A DNA stretch of 64,000 nucleotides from an uncultured Eubacteriales bacterium (GTDB lineage Bacteria > Bacillota > Clostridia > Christensenellales > CAG-138): positions 124,001-188,000 of the forward strand of contig UQWD01000001.1 of the NCBI GenBank assembly GCA_900544555.1, read 5' to 3'. The notes under the pieces were generated by a model, which saw nothing but the letters and a program-made list of their open reading frames with translations, made no database searches and had not been told where the DNA came from. The translations under genes and the position numbers were made by a program. Every line of letters begins with the position of its first letter. The first letter of the stretch is position 1. This document shows positions 55,150 to 64,000 of this stretch, in pieces.

Positions 55150-55514
55150 AGATACGCGCTTACTAAAAACCATATGAACGCATAGAATTATTTACTGTGG
55201 GTTGCGTTAAAGGGCTGAATAAGTGGAATAAAGTTTCATTGTTCAGTCCTTATCTGTTTTGTCAAACGCTTAATTTATATTAAGGTAATTAATATCTGAG
55301 GGCTTCAGTGTGTCGAAAAAGTGGCTGCGCCACGTTTTTCGAGTTAACACGGAGCGTTCAGCGCCCCGTGCAAAGAAACCCTTGCTGCACAAGGCATTCC
55401 GAATCTGACGCACATGTCGTCAGGTTCGGTTGAAAGCCTATGGGGGGCTGCGGCTCCGACCCAGCCCCGTTTTTTTTTGACAGGCTGAAGCCCGCTGTGT
55501 TAGCGTGTCAACCT
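55150..55514. other. Intergenic stretch carrying structured repeat copy 1
   Basis: Apart from the repeat at 55300-55493 I see no gene. The repeat stands between two convergent genes. Confidence 0.6.
55300..55493 (+). repeat. Structured ~190-bp non-coding repeat, copy 1
   Basis: The element is bounded by GGGCTTCAG and CTGAAGCCC and contains a chain of hairpins: TCGAAAAAGTGGC/GCCACGTTTTTCGA, CACGG/CCGTG, CCTTG/CAAGG, the stem around the loop CACATGT (GAATCTGACG/CGTCAGGTTC), and GGGGCTG/CAGCCCC followed by nine T. No reading frame is kept. The ends read CAG..TGTCGAAAAA and TTTTTGACAGGCTG, like short terminal inverted repeats. It may be a MITE or a structured RNA and may also act as a terminator. 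Confidence 0.8.
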
Positions 55515-55958
55515 TTATTTATCATTCAGCAAACTCATGATCTGTATGGAAGCTTTATCTAGATCGCCATCCTCGTTCTCAATGCGCAAGTCGTATTTTT
55601 CGTTATCAAACAAGCCGTGCTTGCGTTCCAGCATTTCAGCAACCGGATCTGGTAAATTGCCGTTCATCCTCTTGGCGAAACGCTTTTTTATCGTTTCGAT
55701 CTGAGCCGTAACAAGTATTCTTAAAGCATTCTCCGGGAGGAAGGATAACTGATCTTTCTCCGAAATTACATATATAATATTTCCTTCAGACATTGCGCCT
55801 TGCAGCTTTTTCTTAAAAACAACGCGCGCCATGCTTTCGCTTTTCGCTAATCGCATATAATCGTTGCCAGAAATAATCTCCGCGCCAATCTGCTGCTCAA
55901 TACGCTCAGCTAAAGAGGATTTGCCTGCGCAGCTTTCGCCCATAATCCCAATTACCAT
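55515..55958 (-). CDS. Small P-loop NTPase/kinase-like protein
   Basis: The 147-residue protein has a P-loop, GIMGESCAGKSSLAERI (residues 4-20), an acidic NDYMRLAKSES, and a lid-like IKKRFAKRMNGNLP. It resembles small nucleoside or shikimate kinase-like proteins, but no substrate motif can be named. AGGAGAG precedes the ATG. It lies between two copies of the structured repeat. Confidence 0.8.
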   Translation of the reverse strand: MVIGIMGESCAGKSSLAERIEQQIGAEIISGNDYMRLAKSESMARVVFKKKLQGAMSEGNIIYVISEKDQLSFLPENALRILVTAQIETIKKRFAKRMNGNLPDPVAEMLERKHGLFDNEKYDLRIENEDGDLDKASIQIMSLLNDK

Positions 55959-56137
55959 TTCATCTCTCCTAATTCATTTTTTAAATAGAGTATACCACGA
56001 TGACGGTAGGATGGCAAACCGGGGCTTTTACTTAAACCATGCTCCGAAACCGCCAATAAGCTTTCCCTACGTTCCACCTACCGATCGAAGTCTAACGCGC
56101 AATTTTAAACAGTTGTAAATCATCGCGATTTAGAAGT

Positions 56138-56342
56138 GCCGCAATGTATCGAAAAAGTGGCTGCGCCACGTTTTTCGAGTTAACACGGAGAGCTTTTACA
56201 TTGGCGCGGTCAGCGCCCCGTGCAAAGAAACCCTTGCTGATTAAGGCATTCCGAATCTGACGCACATGTCGTCAGATTCGATTGAAAGCCTATGGGGGTC
56301 GCGGCTCCGACCGAACCCCCAGGTTTTTTGACAGGCTGCGGC
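56138..56342 (+). repeat. Structured ~200-bp non-coding repeat, copy 2
   Basis: It has the same chain of hairpins as copy 1, but different outer arms, GCCGCA and TGCGGC, which still pair with each other. The last stem is GGGGGT/ACCCCC where copy 1 has GGGGCTG/CAGCCCC. A short insertion (GAGCTTTTACATTGGCGCG region) explains the greater length. The loop CACATGT is kept. Confidence 0.8.
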
Positions 56343-56360
56343 GGGCGTATACACGCCCGC
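56341..56360 (-). terminator. GC-rich hairpin downstream of arcC
   Basis: GCGGGCGT and ACGCCCGC pair around ATAC. It lies about 140 bases after the arcC stop and touches repeat copy 2; it has no T-run. Confidence 0.5.
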
Positions 56361-56496
56361 CGGTGGTTTTGGCCTATTTCATAACTCAAGGTTGAAGAAG
56401 CTGCATAGTCTTGATAAACAACTATCTCAATACACTGTTATATTGGGCGCAGTTTTCGCTAAACCCAAGCGATTCACTCTATTGCTCACTGCTTTT

Positions 56497-57429
56497 TTAC
56501 GCCTTGTATATGCGAGTGCCGCTGCTTCCGCTAAGGGCGTCCGCCGCCCGTTCAAGCGAAGCGATAACCGCTTCTCCTCCCGTCTGCGCAAACATCATGG
56601 CCGCCTGCACCTTGGGAAGCATGGAGCCCGGCGCGAACTGCCCTTCCTGACAATAACGCTCCGCTTCCTCAAGGCTTAGAGCGCCAATCGGCTTTTGGTC
56701 GGGTTTGCCCCAGTTAATATTCACCTGTTCAACGGCTGTTAGGATTACAAGGCGGTCCGCGTCTACGGTTTTAGCCAGCAGAGCCGCCGCAAAATCCTTG
56801 TCGATGACGGCGGGCATACTCTCATATCCGCCGTCTTGAGCGCGCGTGACCGGAACTCCCCCGCCTCCGCACGCGATTACCACCACGCCGATTTCAATCA
56901 ATGCGCGAACTGCGTCCCGCTCCACAATTTCAACCGGCTTTGGCGAAGCGACCACCCTGCGCCAACCCCTGCCCGCGTCGTCCTTAAACAACCAGCCCGG
57001 GTTTTCTGCCATCAGCGCCTCCGCCTGTTCTTTGGTATAAAATCCGCCGATAGGCTTTGTAGGCGCTTCAAACGCAGGGTCATGCCTGTCCACCGCCACC
57101 TGCGTTACAATTGTTGCAACAGCCTTTTTTACGCCCGCTTTTGCCAGCCGTTTTCCAAGCGCTTTTTGCAGGTGAAAGCCGATATAGCCCTGGCTCATGG
57201 CCGTGCATTCGGGCAGGGGCATTTCCGGCACCTTATCTTCAATACCTTTCGCCACATCGAAAGCGAGCTGGATTTTACCCACCTGCGGCCCGTTACCGTG
57301 GGCAAGCACAAGCTCGTGCCCCTGTTCCACAAGCGCGCAAAGCGCCTGCGCCGCGTGATCGGCGCGCTCCTGCTGCTCCAAAGCGGTATCGCCAAGGGCG
57401 TTTCCGCCCAGAGCAACTACAATCCTCAT
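56497..57429 (-). CDS. arcC: Carbamate kinase
   Basis: The 310-residue protein has IVVALGGNALGD, LAHGNGPQVGKIQLAFD, YIGFHLQKAL, VIACGGGGVPV and AVIDKDFAAALLAKTVDAD, the usual carbamate kinase motifs. It makes ATP from carbamoyl phosphate and ADP. It is the last gene of the agmatine operon, where it corresponds to AguC. Confidence 0.96.
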   Translation of the reverse strand: MRIVVALGGNALGDTALEQQERADHAAQALCALVEQGHELVLAHGNGPQVGKIQLAFDVAKGIEDKVPEMPLPECTAMSQGYIGFHLQKALGKRLAKAGVKKAVATIVTQVAVDRHDPAFEAPTKPIGGFYTKEQAEALMAENPGWLFKDDAGRGWRRVVASPKPVEIVERDAVRALIEIGVVVIACGGGGVPVTRAQDGGYESMPAVIDKDFAAALLAKTVDADRLVILTAVEQVNINWGKPDQKPIGALSLEEAERYCQEGQFAPGSMLPKVQAAMMFAQTGGEAVIASLERAADALSGSSGTRIYKA

Positions 57430-57453
57430 CCGCTGCTTCGCCCTTCTTTCTTT

Positions 57454-58551
57454 TTAAACTTGCGCGGCGGGCTGCTGCTGAGTGATGCAGTGGATATTGC
57501 CCCCGCCCAAAAGGATTTCCCGCGCGTAAACGCCCACGACCTCCCTATCCGGATACGCGCTTTGCAGCGTTTTCCGGGCCAGCTCGTCATGCGGATCGTC
57601 AAACATGGGGAAAATAACGCCGCCGTTGACTAGATAAAAGTTGACGTAAGAGGCCGCCAGCCTATCTCCCTCGTTACGCGGAAGCGTACCGTCGACAACG
57701 TCAACGCCTTCGCTTTCCTCCTTTGCAATGAGCACGTTTGCCGGGAGCATGAGTTTTGTAATTTCAAGCTTCCTCCCCTTCGCGTCCGTTGCCGCTGAAA
57801 GGATATCGTACGCTTCGTTTGAAATCTCATATTGGGGATCATCCTTATCGTCCGTCCAAGCGAGCAGCACATGGCCTGGCTTTACCACCTGAAGGATGTT
57901 GTCCACATGGCCGTTGGTTTCATCGTTGAAAATGCCGCGCGGTATCCAAATGATCTTCTCAACATTCAGAAAATCTTTAAGAACCTCTTCGATTTCGCTC
58001 CGGCTTAGCTGCGGGTTCCTTCCTTCAGATAGCAGGCATTCCTCTGTGGTAAATAAGGTTCCCTCTCCGTCCACATGAATGGAACCGCCCTCCAGAACAA
58101 AATCTTCAAGGCGGTAACGGTCAACCCGCTCAATATCGCAGATCTTGCGCGCCACCCTGTCGTCCTGATCCCAGGGGAAGTAAAGCCCGTCCACCAGTCC
58201 GCCCCAGGCGTTGAACTTCCAGTCCACGCCCCGGATCTCCTTGCCGTTCGTAACAAAGGTTGGGCCGCAGTCCCGCATCCAAGCGTCGTCGTTGGACATT
58301 TCGACTACGCGCACCGCCGGCGGAAGCCAATGACGGGCGTTATCAAACTGACGCGCGCTCACGCACATCGTCACCGGCTCAAACCGGCTGATGGCTGCCG
58401 CCACATCGACATAGGTGCGCTGCGCTGGCTTGCCACCGAAGCGCCAGTTATCCGAACGCTCCGGCCATAACATCCAGGTACCCGCGTGGGGTTCAAATTC
58501 GCCCGGCATGCGGAAACCGTCCTGCCGTGGGGTGGAATGTATTGCTCTCAT
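57454..58551 (-). CDS. aguA: Agmatine deiminase
   Basis: The 365-residue enzyme has [50 protein letters not shown] with the catalytic histidine, and [14 protein letters not shown] with the catalytic cysteine near the end. It turns agmatine into N-carbamoylputrescine and ammonia. AAAGGA lies ten bases upstream of the ATG. It stands third in its operon. Confidence 0.97.
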   Translation of the reverse strand: MRAIHSTPRQDGFRMPGEFEPHAGTWMLWPERSDNWRFGGKPAQRTYVDVAAAISRFEPVTMCVSARQFDNARHWLPPAVRVVEMSNDDAWMRDCGPTFVTNGKEIRGVDWKFNAWGGLVDGLYFPWDQDDRVARKICDIERVDRYRLEDFVLEGGSIHVDGEGTLFTTEECLLSEGRNPQLSRSEIEEVLKDFLNVEKIIWIPRGIFNDETNGHVDNILQVVKPGHVLLAWTDDKDDPQYEISNEAYDILSAATDAKGRKLEITKLMLPANVLIAKEESEGVDVVDGTLPRNEGDRLAASYVNFYLVNGGVIFPMFDDPHDELARKTLQSAYPDREVVGVYAREILLGGGNIHCITQQQPAAQV

Positions 58552-58609
58552 ATTGTTTGAATCCTTTCTCTTTGTTTGTATGAAATTATAGCGGCTTAGC
58601 CGCCGTTCA

Positions 58610-59983
58610 TCAGCGGTCGCGCCGCTTACGCCGCGCGCATACCACGCACATGATTTCGCCTAATATGATTGAGATAAGCACCCCTATCGTGAGCGGCACC
58701 TTCTCGGCCAGCTCCGCCGGATCCGTACTGAACGGGATGCAGATGAACACGATTGCGATAATTAGCAATATCATGGGCACGTATGCCATAAGCGTACGCA
58801 GAGTTTTGCCGCCGCTTACGGCAAAGGGTCTTTCTCGATCCCCATCTATTTTGCGAAGCTTTAAGAACGCCGGGAACACCGGAAGATAGCTCATCAAGAG
58901 GTTAACGATATTGAGCGCGAAGAAGCTCCAGAATAGATCCTCGCTGGGCAGTATCGGCGCGATGAGCAGCAAAACCGATGCGACGATTCCGTTCATCAGC
59001 GCAGCGCCAACCGGCATGCCGTTTTTGTTCTCCCTGGCGTAAATCCTTGGCATATCGCAGTTTTTCGCCGCGTATGAAGCTACGTAATTAACCCCATAGG
59101 ACCATGAAACCATATTGCCGAACAGCGTGAGCAGGAACAGTATGGCAACTATTGTGATGAACAGGCCCGTAGTCTGTCCGCTCAAAAGCTGCATGGAATC
59201 GATTAGGCCCGAGCTCGTGCTTATTTCATTGGTTGGTATCGCAACGCCAATACCAAACGCGGAGAAAATGTATATCGCGGCAATCGCGATGCCGCCGGCG
59301 ATTATCGCCTGTGGGATCTGCTTTTTGGGGTTGACCATGTCCCCCGCAAAGGAGGTGACCACCTCGAACCCCATGAAGTTGAAAAGTATAACGGAGATAA
59401 ACGACAGGCTGTTGATATCGAAGCTAGGCAGCAGCGATGAAAGCGTGTGCGGATTAGCAACTCCGCGCGTGGCCGCCACATAGATGCCGAGGCCCCCCAG
59501 CGTCAGCGCCAGCGCGACCTTGATAAACGCCGACAGGTTCAAAATCCATTTGCTGTCGCTCGCGCGGAAAAAGCTGATTAGCACCACGATCCACACGAAC
59601 GCCAGCTCGATAATCAAGGATACGGCCGTAGACAGTTCCACGCCTAGGAACGTGCTGATAACCTCCGGAAACACAACGGCCAGAGACGCCATCCACAGCG
59701 GGAAGTTCAGCCAGTAATACCACGAAACGCGCGCGCCCCAGCGCTCTCCAAAAGCGCGCTTAACCCAATCGTAAAGGCCCCCCTCATCGTCGTAGGTGGT
59801 TCCCAGCTCCGCTGAAATCAAACCATACGGCAGCAGGAACGTGATGATGAGAAAAAGCCACCAAAAATACTGGGAGTTCCCAATAGCCGCCACAGGCGCG
59901 GCAGCCTCCGCGACGAAAACGATGCAGATGACTGCCAGCACTGCGTCAAACAGCCTGAATTTTTTGGTTCTTTGCTCGCTCAT
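58610..59983 (-). CDS. aguD: APC-family antiporter, likely agmatine/putrescine
   Basis: The 457-residue protein has about twelve membrane helices and APC-family marks: [38 protein letters not shown] and [20 protein letters not shown]. It lies between the carbamoyltransferase and the deiminase, the usual place of the agmatine/putrescine exchanger AguD. The substrate is inferred from this place. It starts three bases before the end of the upstream gene region. Confidence 0.88.
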   Translation of the reverse strand: MSEQRTKKFRLFDAVLAVICIVFVAEAAAPVAAIGNSQYFWWLFLIITFLLPYGLISAELGTTYDDEGGLYDWVKRAFGERWGARVSWYYWLNFPLWMASLAVVFPEVISTFLGVELSTAVSLIIELAFVWIVVLISFFRASDSKWILNLSAFIKVALALTLGGLGIYVAATRGVANPHTLSSLLPSFDINSLSFISVILFNFMGFEVVTSFAGDMVNPKKQIPQAIIAGGIAIAAIYIFSAFGIGVAIPTNEISTSSGLIDSMQLLSGQTTGLFITIVAILFLLTLFGNMVSWSYGVNYVASYAAKNCDMPRIYARENKNGMPVGAALMNGIVASVLLLIAPILPSEDLFWSFFALNIVNLLMSYLPVFPAFLKLRKIDGDRERPFAVSGGKTLRTLMAYVPMILLIIAIVFICIPFSTDPAELAEKVPLTIGVLISIILGEIMCVVCARRKRRDR

Positions 59984-59986
59984 ATC

Positions 59987-61021
59987 TTATTTGCTTCCTA
60001 TTTGAAAAATTCCGCTCATGCAGTCCTTAAGCTCGCAAGATGCTTGTTCCTGCACCTTTTCATCGGGCTGCGGCTTGCGGTTTGCGTAGACGAAATAAAC
60101 AAGCAGGCCCCGCATTGCGGTGAGACGGTTTTCGGCCTCGTCGAATACGATGGAGCGGCTGCTGTCGATGACCTCGTCCGTTACCTCCTCGCCGCGCGTG
60201 GCGGGCAGGCAGTGCATGAACTTGGCATGGGGGGCCGCCTTATCCATCATATCCATCGTAACCTGGTATTTCGGCATGAATATTCTATGTCGCTCCTCTT
60301 TTGATAGCTCCGCCTCATACAGGCCGTACCATACATCGGTATAGATAAAGTCCGCGTCCTTGAGCGCTTCGTTTTCATCCTCCGTTAGCAGGTACGTGCC
60401 GCCGCTCTCCTTGCAGTTGCGTTCGGCTATTTCCAGATGATGAGGCTTTAACTGATGGCTTTTGGGGCCATACTGTACAAAATGCATACCCATTTTGGTG
60501 GTAATGTAAAGCAGGGAAGCGCAAACTTGCGTCGCGTCCCCTACGAACACCACCTTGCAATCCTCCAGCTTTTTACCCTCCGGCAAATGCTCGATCATGG
60601 TGATAATATCCCCCATCTCCTGCGTCGGGTGGTTATAATCGCTCATGCCGTTGATTACCGGAATGGTCGCCGCACTGGCCAGATCGGCCACGCTCTTATG
60701 GCGCTCGACGCGCGCCATGAGTATATCCACCATACGGGAGAGTACGCGCGCGGTATCCTCGATGGTTTCATGCCCGCCAAGCTGGATCTGCCCCGGCGCA
60801 AGGTACTGCGCGTGCCCGCCAAGCTGTTCCATCGCGGTTTCAAACGCAACCCTGGTACGCGTGGACGATTGCTGGAAAATCATGCCCAGCGTTTTATGGG
60901 CCAGCACGGGCGGATAGATTTCCGCCTTAACGCAATGCTTGAGCGCAAGGGACAGATTGACGATATCCATCAGATCCTGCTTGGCAAAATCGTTGGTATC
61001 GATAAAGTCTTTGTGTGCCAT
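59987..61021 (-). CDS. aguB: Putrescine carbamoyltransferase
   Basis: The 344-residue enzyme has the carbamoyl phosphate motif [32 protein letters not shown], and the C-terminal [19 protein letters not shown]. It belongs to the ornithine/putrescine transcarbamylase family; the neighbouring aguA and the extra C-terminal helix ([15 protein letters not shown]) support putrescine (AguB, also called PtcA). It splits carbamoylputrescine to putrescine and carbamoyl phosphate. It is the first gene of the operon; GAGGGG stands before the ATG. Confidence 0.93.
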   Translation of the reverse strand: MAHKDFIDTNDFAKQDLMDIVNLSLALKHCVKAEIYPPVLAHKTLGMIFQQSSTRTRVAFETAMEQLGGHAQYLAPGQIQLGGHETIEDTARVLSRMVDILMARVERHKSVADLASAATIPVINGMSDYNHPTQEMGDIITMIEHLPEGKKLEDCKVVFVGDATQVCASLLYITTKMGMHFVQYGPKSHQLKPHHLEIAERNCKESGGTYLLTEDENEALKDADFIYTDVWYGLYEAELSKEERHRIFMPKYQVTMDMMDKAAPHAKFMHCLPATRGEEVTDEVIDSSRSIVFDEAENRLTAMRGLLVYFVYANRKPQPDEKVQEQASCELKDCMSGIFQIGSK

Positions 61022-61461
61022 ACGATTTAGTTACCCCTCTTTCGTTCGATTATCTTCCATTACTTTCCCCCGCGCGCTGCGGAAGTATGCGCGGTAAAAA
61101 CGGTGCGTACCAGAGTCGCCTCGTTTTTTAAGCGCACGCTATATTGACAGTTTAAAAACGCCGGGCTAAAAGCGATTGCGCTTAGATATTGTAAATTTTT
61201 TTAACAATTCTGACGGCCGGTTTATATTTTAAACACCCATCGATTTATGCTAGAATGGTACTATTCGCGCAAACGCGGCTCATATGTAATGTAGGTTCTT
61301 AATGAACGCACGTTGCATATTGGTAATATTACCTGTCGTTCGCGCAAAGATATTTATATGGTTATAGCGTTCTCTTAATAAGGGTTCCGCAAACATGATG
61401 CTTTTCGTAAGTATAAGGCACGGCCTTTCGTTACTGAAAAGCCGTTAGGAGATTATGTATT
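61022..61461. other. Divergent region between the agmatine operon and the MFS gene
   Basis: No gene is seen. The MFS promoter may be at 61228-61256. A promoter for the agmatine operon must lie on the minus strand, but I could not place it. No agmatine regulator gene (AguR) is adjacent. Confidence 0.5.
61228..61256 (+). promoter_or_regulatory. Possible promoter of the MFS gene
   Basis: TAGAAT (61251-61256) has an upstream TGC (extended -10), and TTTAAA stands 17 bases before it. The leader would be about 200 bases. Confidence 0.35.
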
Positions 61462-62697
61462 ATGAATAAAAGCTGGAAAAAACAATTCGCAACCATCTAT
61501 GCCGGTCAGGCGTTTTCGATATTAGGATCGGCCGCCGTACAGTTCGCCATCATCTGGTGGCTGACCATTCAGACGGAATCCGCGATTACGCTGACCATCG
61601 CTTCCATCGTCGCGTTTCTGCCTACTATGCTGATTGGGCCCTTCGCCGGGGTTTGGATAGATAGGTTCAACCGCCGCACCGTTATGATCCTCGCTGACGG
61701 CCTTGTAGCGCTATCAAGCGTTATTCTGGGAGCTGCCTTTTTAATCGCCGACGCGCCCCCCATTTGGTTTATCTATATTATCCTGTTCATTCGCGGGCTT
61801 GGTAATACCTTCCACGGCCCGGCCATGCAGTCCGCTATACCCATGCTTGTGCCGTCCGATATGCTGATGAAGGCCGGCGGCTGGGGCAACCTGATTAACT
61901 CGATCTCCAATATGCTTGGGCCTGTCGTCGGCGCGGCACTGATGGCGTTTATGCCCATTGCCAGCATTATGCTGGTGGATATTTTAGGCGCGGCGTTCGC
62001 CATTATATGCTTGTTGTTCGTGAAGCTGCCCGATATTGTTCAGACCAACGAGAAGATGCATGTGCTTTCCGATCTAAGGCAGGGCCTTAAAGCCGTGCGG
62101 GCCAACAAGCCCTTGATGGCGCTTTTCGCGCCGATGATACTGGTAAACATCCTCTATCTTCCCCTCGGTTCGCTCTTTCCTCTTCTGGTCCGTACGCACT
62201 TTATGGGAACCGCATGGCACAACAGCATTGTGGAGTTCATATTCGCGGGCGGCCTTTTGGTTTCCTCCATCGCCATAGGCATTTGGGGCGGAATGAGAAA
62301 GCGGTTTAAAATGGCAGCGATTGCCATCGGCCTTCTGGGCGCGGCCTGCGTTATAAGCGGCGCTTTGCCGCCGGAGGGCTTTTGGATATTCGCCGTATGC
62401 TGTTTCTTCATGGGCGGCTCCGCAACGTTTATCAACGTGCCGCTTATGGCGTATACGCAGGAAACCATCGCGCCCGAGGTTATGGGCAAGGTTTTTTCTT
62501 TGCTGATGACCGCCATGACGCTGGCTACGCCTATTGGGTTGTTGGTCGCAGGGCCGGTCAGCGAGGCTGTGGGCGTAGACGTTTGGTTTTTCTGGTCCGG
62601 CGTCGCAATGGTTATTACAGGGGTCCTGTGCCGCGTGCTGACGCGGCGATATGACGCGCAGACCATGAAGCCGGATACGGTTAAGGCAAAGGAATAG
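61462..62697 (+). CDS. MFS exporter, macrolide-efflux-like
   Basis: The 411-residue protein has about twelve membrane helices. AGQAFSILGSAAVQFAIIWW at the start, GPFAGVWIDRFNRRTVMILA (the loop 2-3 motif) and QSAIPMLVPSDMLMKAGGWG match the MefA-type/enterobactin-exporter-like MFS group. Such proteins expel antibiotics or siderophores. TAGGAG lies 12 bases before the ATG; an ATG seven bases earlier leads at once to a stop. The substrate is not known. Confidence 0.9.
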   Translation: MNKSWKKQFATIYAGQAFSILGSAAVQFAIIWWLTIQTESAITLTIASIVAFLPTMLIGPFAGVWIDRFNRRTVMILADGLVALSSVILGAAFLIADAPPIWFIYIILFIRGLGNTFHGPAMQSAIPMLVPSDMLMKAGGWGNLINSISNMLGPVVGAALMAFMPIASIMLVDILGAAFAIICLLFVKLPDIVQTNEKMHVLSDLRQGLKAVRANKPLMALFAPMILVNILYLPLGSLFPLLVRTHFMGTAWHNSIVEFIFAGGLLVSSIAIGIWGGMRKRFKMAAIAIGLLGAACVISGALPPEGFWIFAVCCFFMGGSATFINVPLMAYTQETIAPEVMGKVFSLLMTAMTLATPIGLLVAGPVSEAVGVDVWFFWSGVAMVITGVLCRVLTRRYDAQTMKPDTVKAKE

Positions 62698-63202
62698 TTG
62701 TGAGCTAAAAAAGGGTTATTAGGCTTTTGGGGCGTGACAGGAGTCGCCTGATATGCCCACGGCGCATCAGAGTGCCGAAATATTTCGTTTGATTTCATCC
62801 GTTGCGGCGCACATGAATGCCCGAGATGGAATCTCAAGGCTTCGCGCTTAAGCGCTTAATTCATAATCGGCGCTATACGCGCCAACCGCTCGGGAAGCGG
62901 CCCGATAACCTTAATATTCCGGCGCAATCCATATTGAACATATCTTGGGGGCGCACAGCGCCCCCTCAGACTGTCATAACCCCCGGGGATTTAGGGGGCA
63001 CACCTTAAGAAGGCCTTCAACCGAATCGGATGACATGTGCGTCCGATTCGGAACGCCTTGCGTAGAAAGGGTTTCTTTGCGCGGGGCGCTGACGCGCCAT
63101 AGGTGCAATCGCCCCGTGTTGACTCAAAAAAATGGCGTAGCCACTTTCTCGACAGGCTATGGGGGCGCACAGCGCCCCCTTTCATTACGTCAGCAATGAC
63201 AA
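62698..63202. other. Intergenic stretch carrying structured repeat copy 3
   Basis: The repeat fills 62947-63180. From 62700 to 62946 no gene or clear signal is seen. Confidence 0.55.
62947..63180 (-). repeat. Structured non-coding repeat, copy 3, flanked by 20-bp direct repeats
   Basis: The core (62967-63160) runs opposite to copies 1 and 2. On the minus strand it reads TAGCCTGTCGAGAAAGTGGC at its start and ends in TTATGACAGTCTG. The stem around the loop CACATGT is GAATCGGACG/CATCCGATTC, with G-C where copies 1 and 2 have T-A. On both sides stands the same 20-base sequence (62947-62966 and 63161-63180), itself a hairpin of GGGGGCGC and GCGCCCCC. Confidence 0.8.
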
Positions 63203-63484
63203 TCAGCTGATTCCCTGATAAACCAGGATCTCAAGAATGGCGCTTAGTATCGCGTTCTTGGTAATCAACTCATATTTAACGCCGTTTTCGCTTCGGTAGA
63301 CGCGCAGCGCCTGCAATATCGCCATCTTCTGGTTCCGCTCCGGTTGCAGCCTCACGGCATATTCCGAGCCGTCAACCATCAGCTTTACCGTATAGCTCGC
63401 ATCCCATGGCTCCGGGTTCGCCTTCATCATCAGGGATTTATTGAACTCCTCAAATTTGTTTTCTTTTAACAGCCGAATTAGCAT
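63203..63484 (-). CDS. Hypothetical protein, 93 residues
   Basis: The product begins MLIRLLKENKFEEFNKSLMM and contains YTVKLMVDGSEYAVRLQPER, giving an alpha/beta look without signal peptide or membrane helix. AAAGGG stands about 11 bases before the ATG. I recognise no family. It lies on the same strand as the ribbon-helix-helix gene. Confidence 0.6.
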   Translation of the reverse strand: MLIRLLKENKFEEFNKSLMMKANPEPWDASYTVKLMVDGSEYAVRLQPERNQKMAILQALRVYRSENGVKYELITKNAILSAILEILVYQGIS

Positions 63485-63636
63485 AATACATGTGCCCTTT
63501 CTTATTTTGATTGTAGATGTTCCGGCTGTGCTTGAAAGGGTTTGCGGCGCATGGTATAATATTTACGCTGCATCTGCTTTTTTGCATTTGCCGGCTCGGG
63601 AAGTGGCGATAGTATTGTGGAGTACGCGCCGCTTCC

Positions 63637-63813
63637 TCATTTGTTGAGGCCATCGTGTATCTTCCTAATCCCACGCCGTACTACTTCTGCTTTTGAAACT
63701 TTCATTTTTCCACTGCATTCATCCAGCATTTTTGAAGATTCAAAATCCATACGGATTTTCAAGACAATATTCTTGGGATTGTCAGTTGGACGGCCTATTT
63801 TTTTATCGCCCAT
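63637..63813 (-). CDS. Ribbon-helix-helix (CopG-like) regulator
   Basis: The 58-residue protein reads MGDKKIGRPTDNPKNIVLKI at its start, then RMDFESSKMLDECSGKMKVS and KAEVVRRGIRKIHDGLNK. A beta strand followed by two helices with KVSKAEVVRRGI is the CopG-type fold, which binds DNA as a dimer. AGGGAGGTG lies four bases before the ATG. A promoter with two direct repeats stands directly upstream. Similar short proteins are common in Clostridia. The target may be its own gene. Confidence 0.85.
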   Translation of the reverse strand: MGDKKIGRPTDNPKNIVLKIRMDFESSKMLDECSGKMKVSKAEVVRRGIRKIHDGLNK

Positions 63814-63842
63814 AGTTCACCTCCCTTTTGTGGGCTGTAGTA

Positions 63843-63872
63843 CCATAATATGTTACTGCCCATAATAGTCAA
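63843..63872 (-). promoter_or_regulatory. Promoter of the ribbon-helix-helix gene with direct-repeat operator
   Basis: On the minus strand TTGACT (63867-63872) and TATTAT (63845-63850) are 16 bases apart. CCATAATA occurs twice on the plus strand, at 63843-63850 and 63860-63867, overlapping both promoter boxes. Confidence 0.6.
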
Positions 63873-64000
63873 GCAAAAAGCATAGAAATAATTGTATATA
63901 ACGTCGTTTTCTGTTTTATGTTTTGTAATAATCAGAAATATCTCCTTTTGGAGGCTTTTCTGTTAAATTAAATAATAAGTTTCATTTTTATTATTAGGTC

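Larger units (their letters stand above)
55959..56496. other. Intergenic stretch carrying structured repeat copy 2
   Basis: It holds the repeat at 56138-56342 and, directly beside it, the hairpin at 56341-56360. Frames between 56390 and 56490 do not look real. Confidence 0.55.

Noticed and set aside
55300..56342. Possible CRISPR array because of repeated hairpins
   Set aside because: The two copies are 640 bases apart with a gene between them, about 190 bases long each, and have no spacer pattern; no cas genes are present.
56392..56679. 95-codon plus-strand frame overlapping the end of arcC
   Set aside because: Most of it lies opposite the conserved C-terminal codons of arcC and it has no ribosome site.

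Overview
The window looks like chromosomal DNA of a spore-forming member of the Bacillota, class Clostridia, of moderate GC content. The reasons are an uninterrupted sigK, Gram-positive ribosome binding sites (AGGAGG, with many GTG and TTG starts), RNase J, RNase Z, a YlbF-family gene, a VanW/G5 protein, and HflX with the long N-terminal part seen in Clostridia. I cannot name the genus.

Layout. 1-1.4 kb: a cut-off DUF2156 gene and a SIMPL-domain lipoprotein. 1.47-2.7 kb: tRNA-Leu(CAA) and RNase Z. 3.2-6.5 kb: a large repeat protein with an SdrD-B-like N-terminus and six DUF11 domains. 6.5-17.8 kb: an accessory, mostly AT-richer region between tRNA-Leu and tRNA-Ala(GGC). It holds two half-ABC exporters, an AraC/GyrI-type regulator, an Fpg/Nei-like protein and, at 13.5-17.8 kb, a compact peptide-modification locus: a YcaO enzyme, a 67-residue Ala-rich precursor-like peptide, a PqqD-like leader-binding domain fused to an M50 membrane protease, and a VanZ-like protein. 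I judge this the most interesting system in the window. It looks like a RiPP (ribosomally made, post-translationally modified peptide) pathway whose presumed core has no Cys or Thr, which argues against azole or lanthionine chemistry.

18-25.9 kb: housekeeping operons (methyltransferase, Hsp33, TPR protein and RlmL-type methyltransferase; then HflX and a dTMP kinase-like protein) plus an M15-type peptidase. 26-36 kb: an alanine/sodium symporter, a beta-propeller protein, a GH25-LysM protein, and a three-gene ABC/FtsX/CARDB-like export operon. 36-47 kb: a small P-loop protein, a C-terminal processing protease, SigK, a U32 peptidase, MltG, a YlbF-family protein, RNase J, VanW and an aminotransferase. 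48-53 kb: an HdeD-like membrane protein and the pantothenate operon (PanG-type reductase, panB, panC, panD) divergent from a TetR regulator. 53-56 kb: a gene-poor stretch with an XRE regulator, a small secreted Cys/His-rich peptide, a small P-loop protein, gene remnants and structured repeats. 56.5-61 kb: a complete agmatine deiminase operon that yields ATP from agmatine. 61.4-64 kb: an MFS exporter, another structured repeat, a hypothetical gene and a short ribbon-helix-helix regulator.

Three copies of a ~190-200 bp non-coding repeat (55.3, 56.1 and 63.0 kb) fold into a chain of hairpins. Some stems differ in sequence between copies but stay complementary, which points to selection on structure. 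All calls come from reading the sequence and from memory of protein families; no database search was run.
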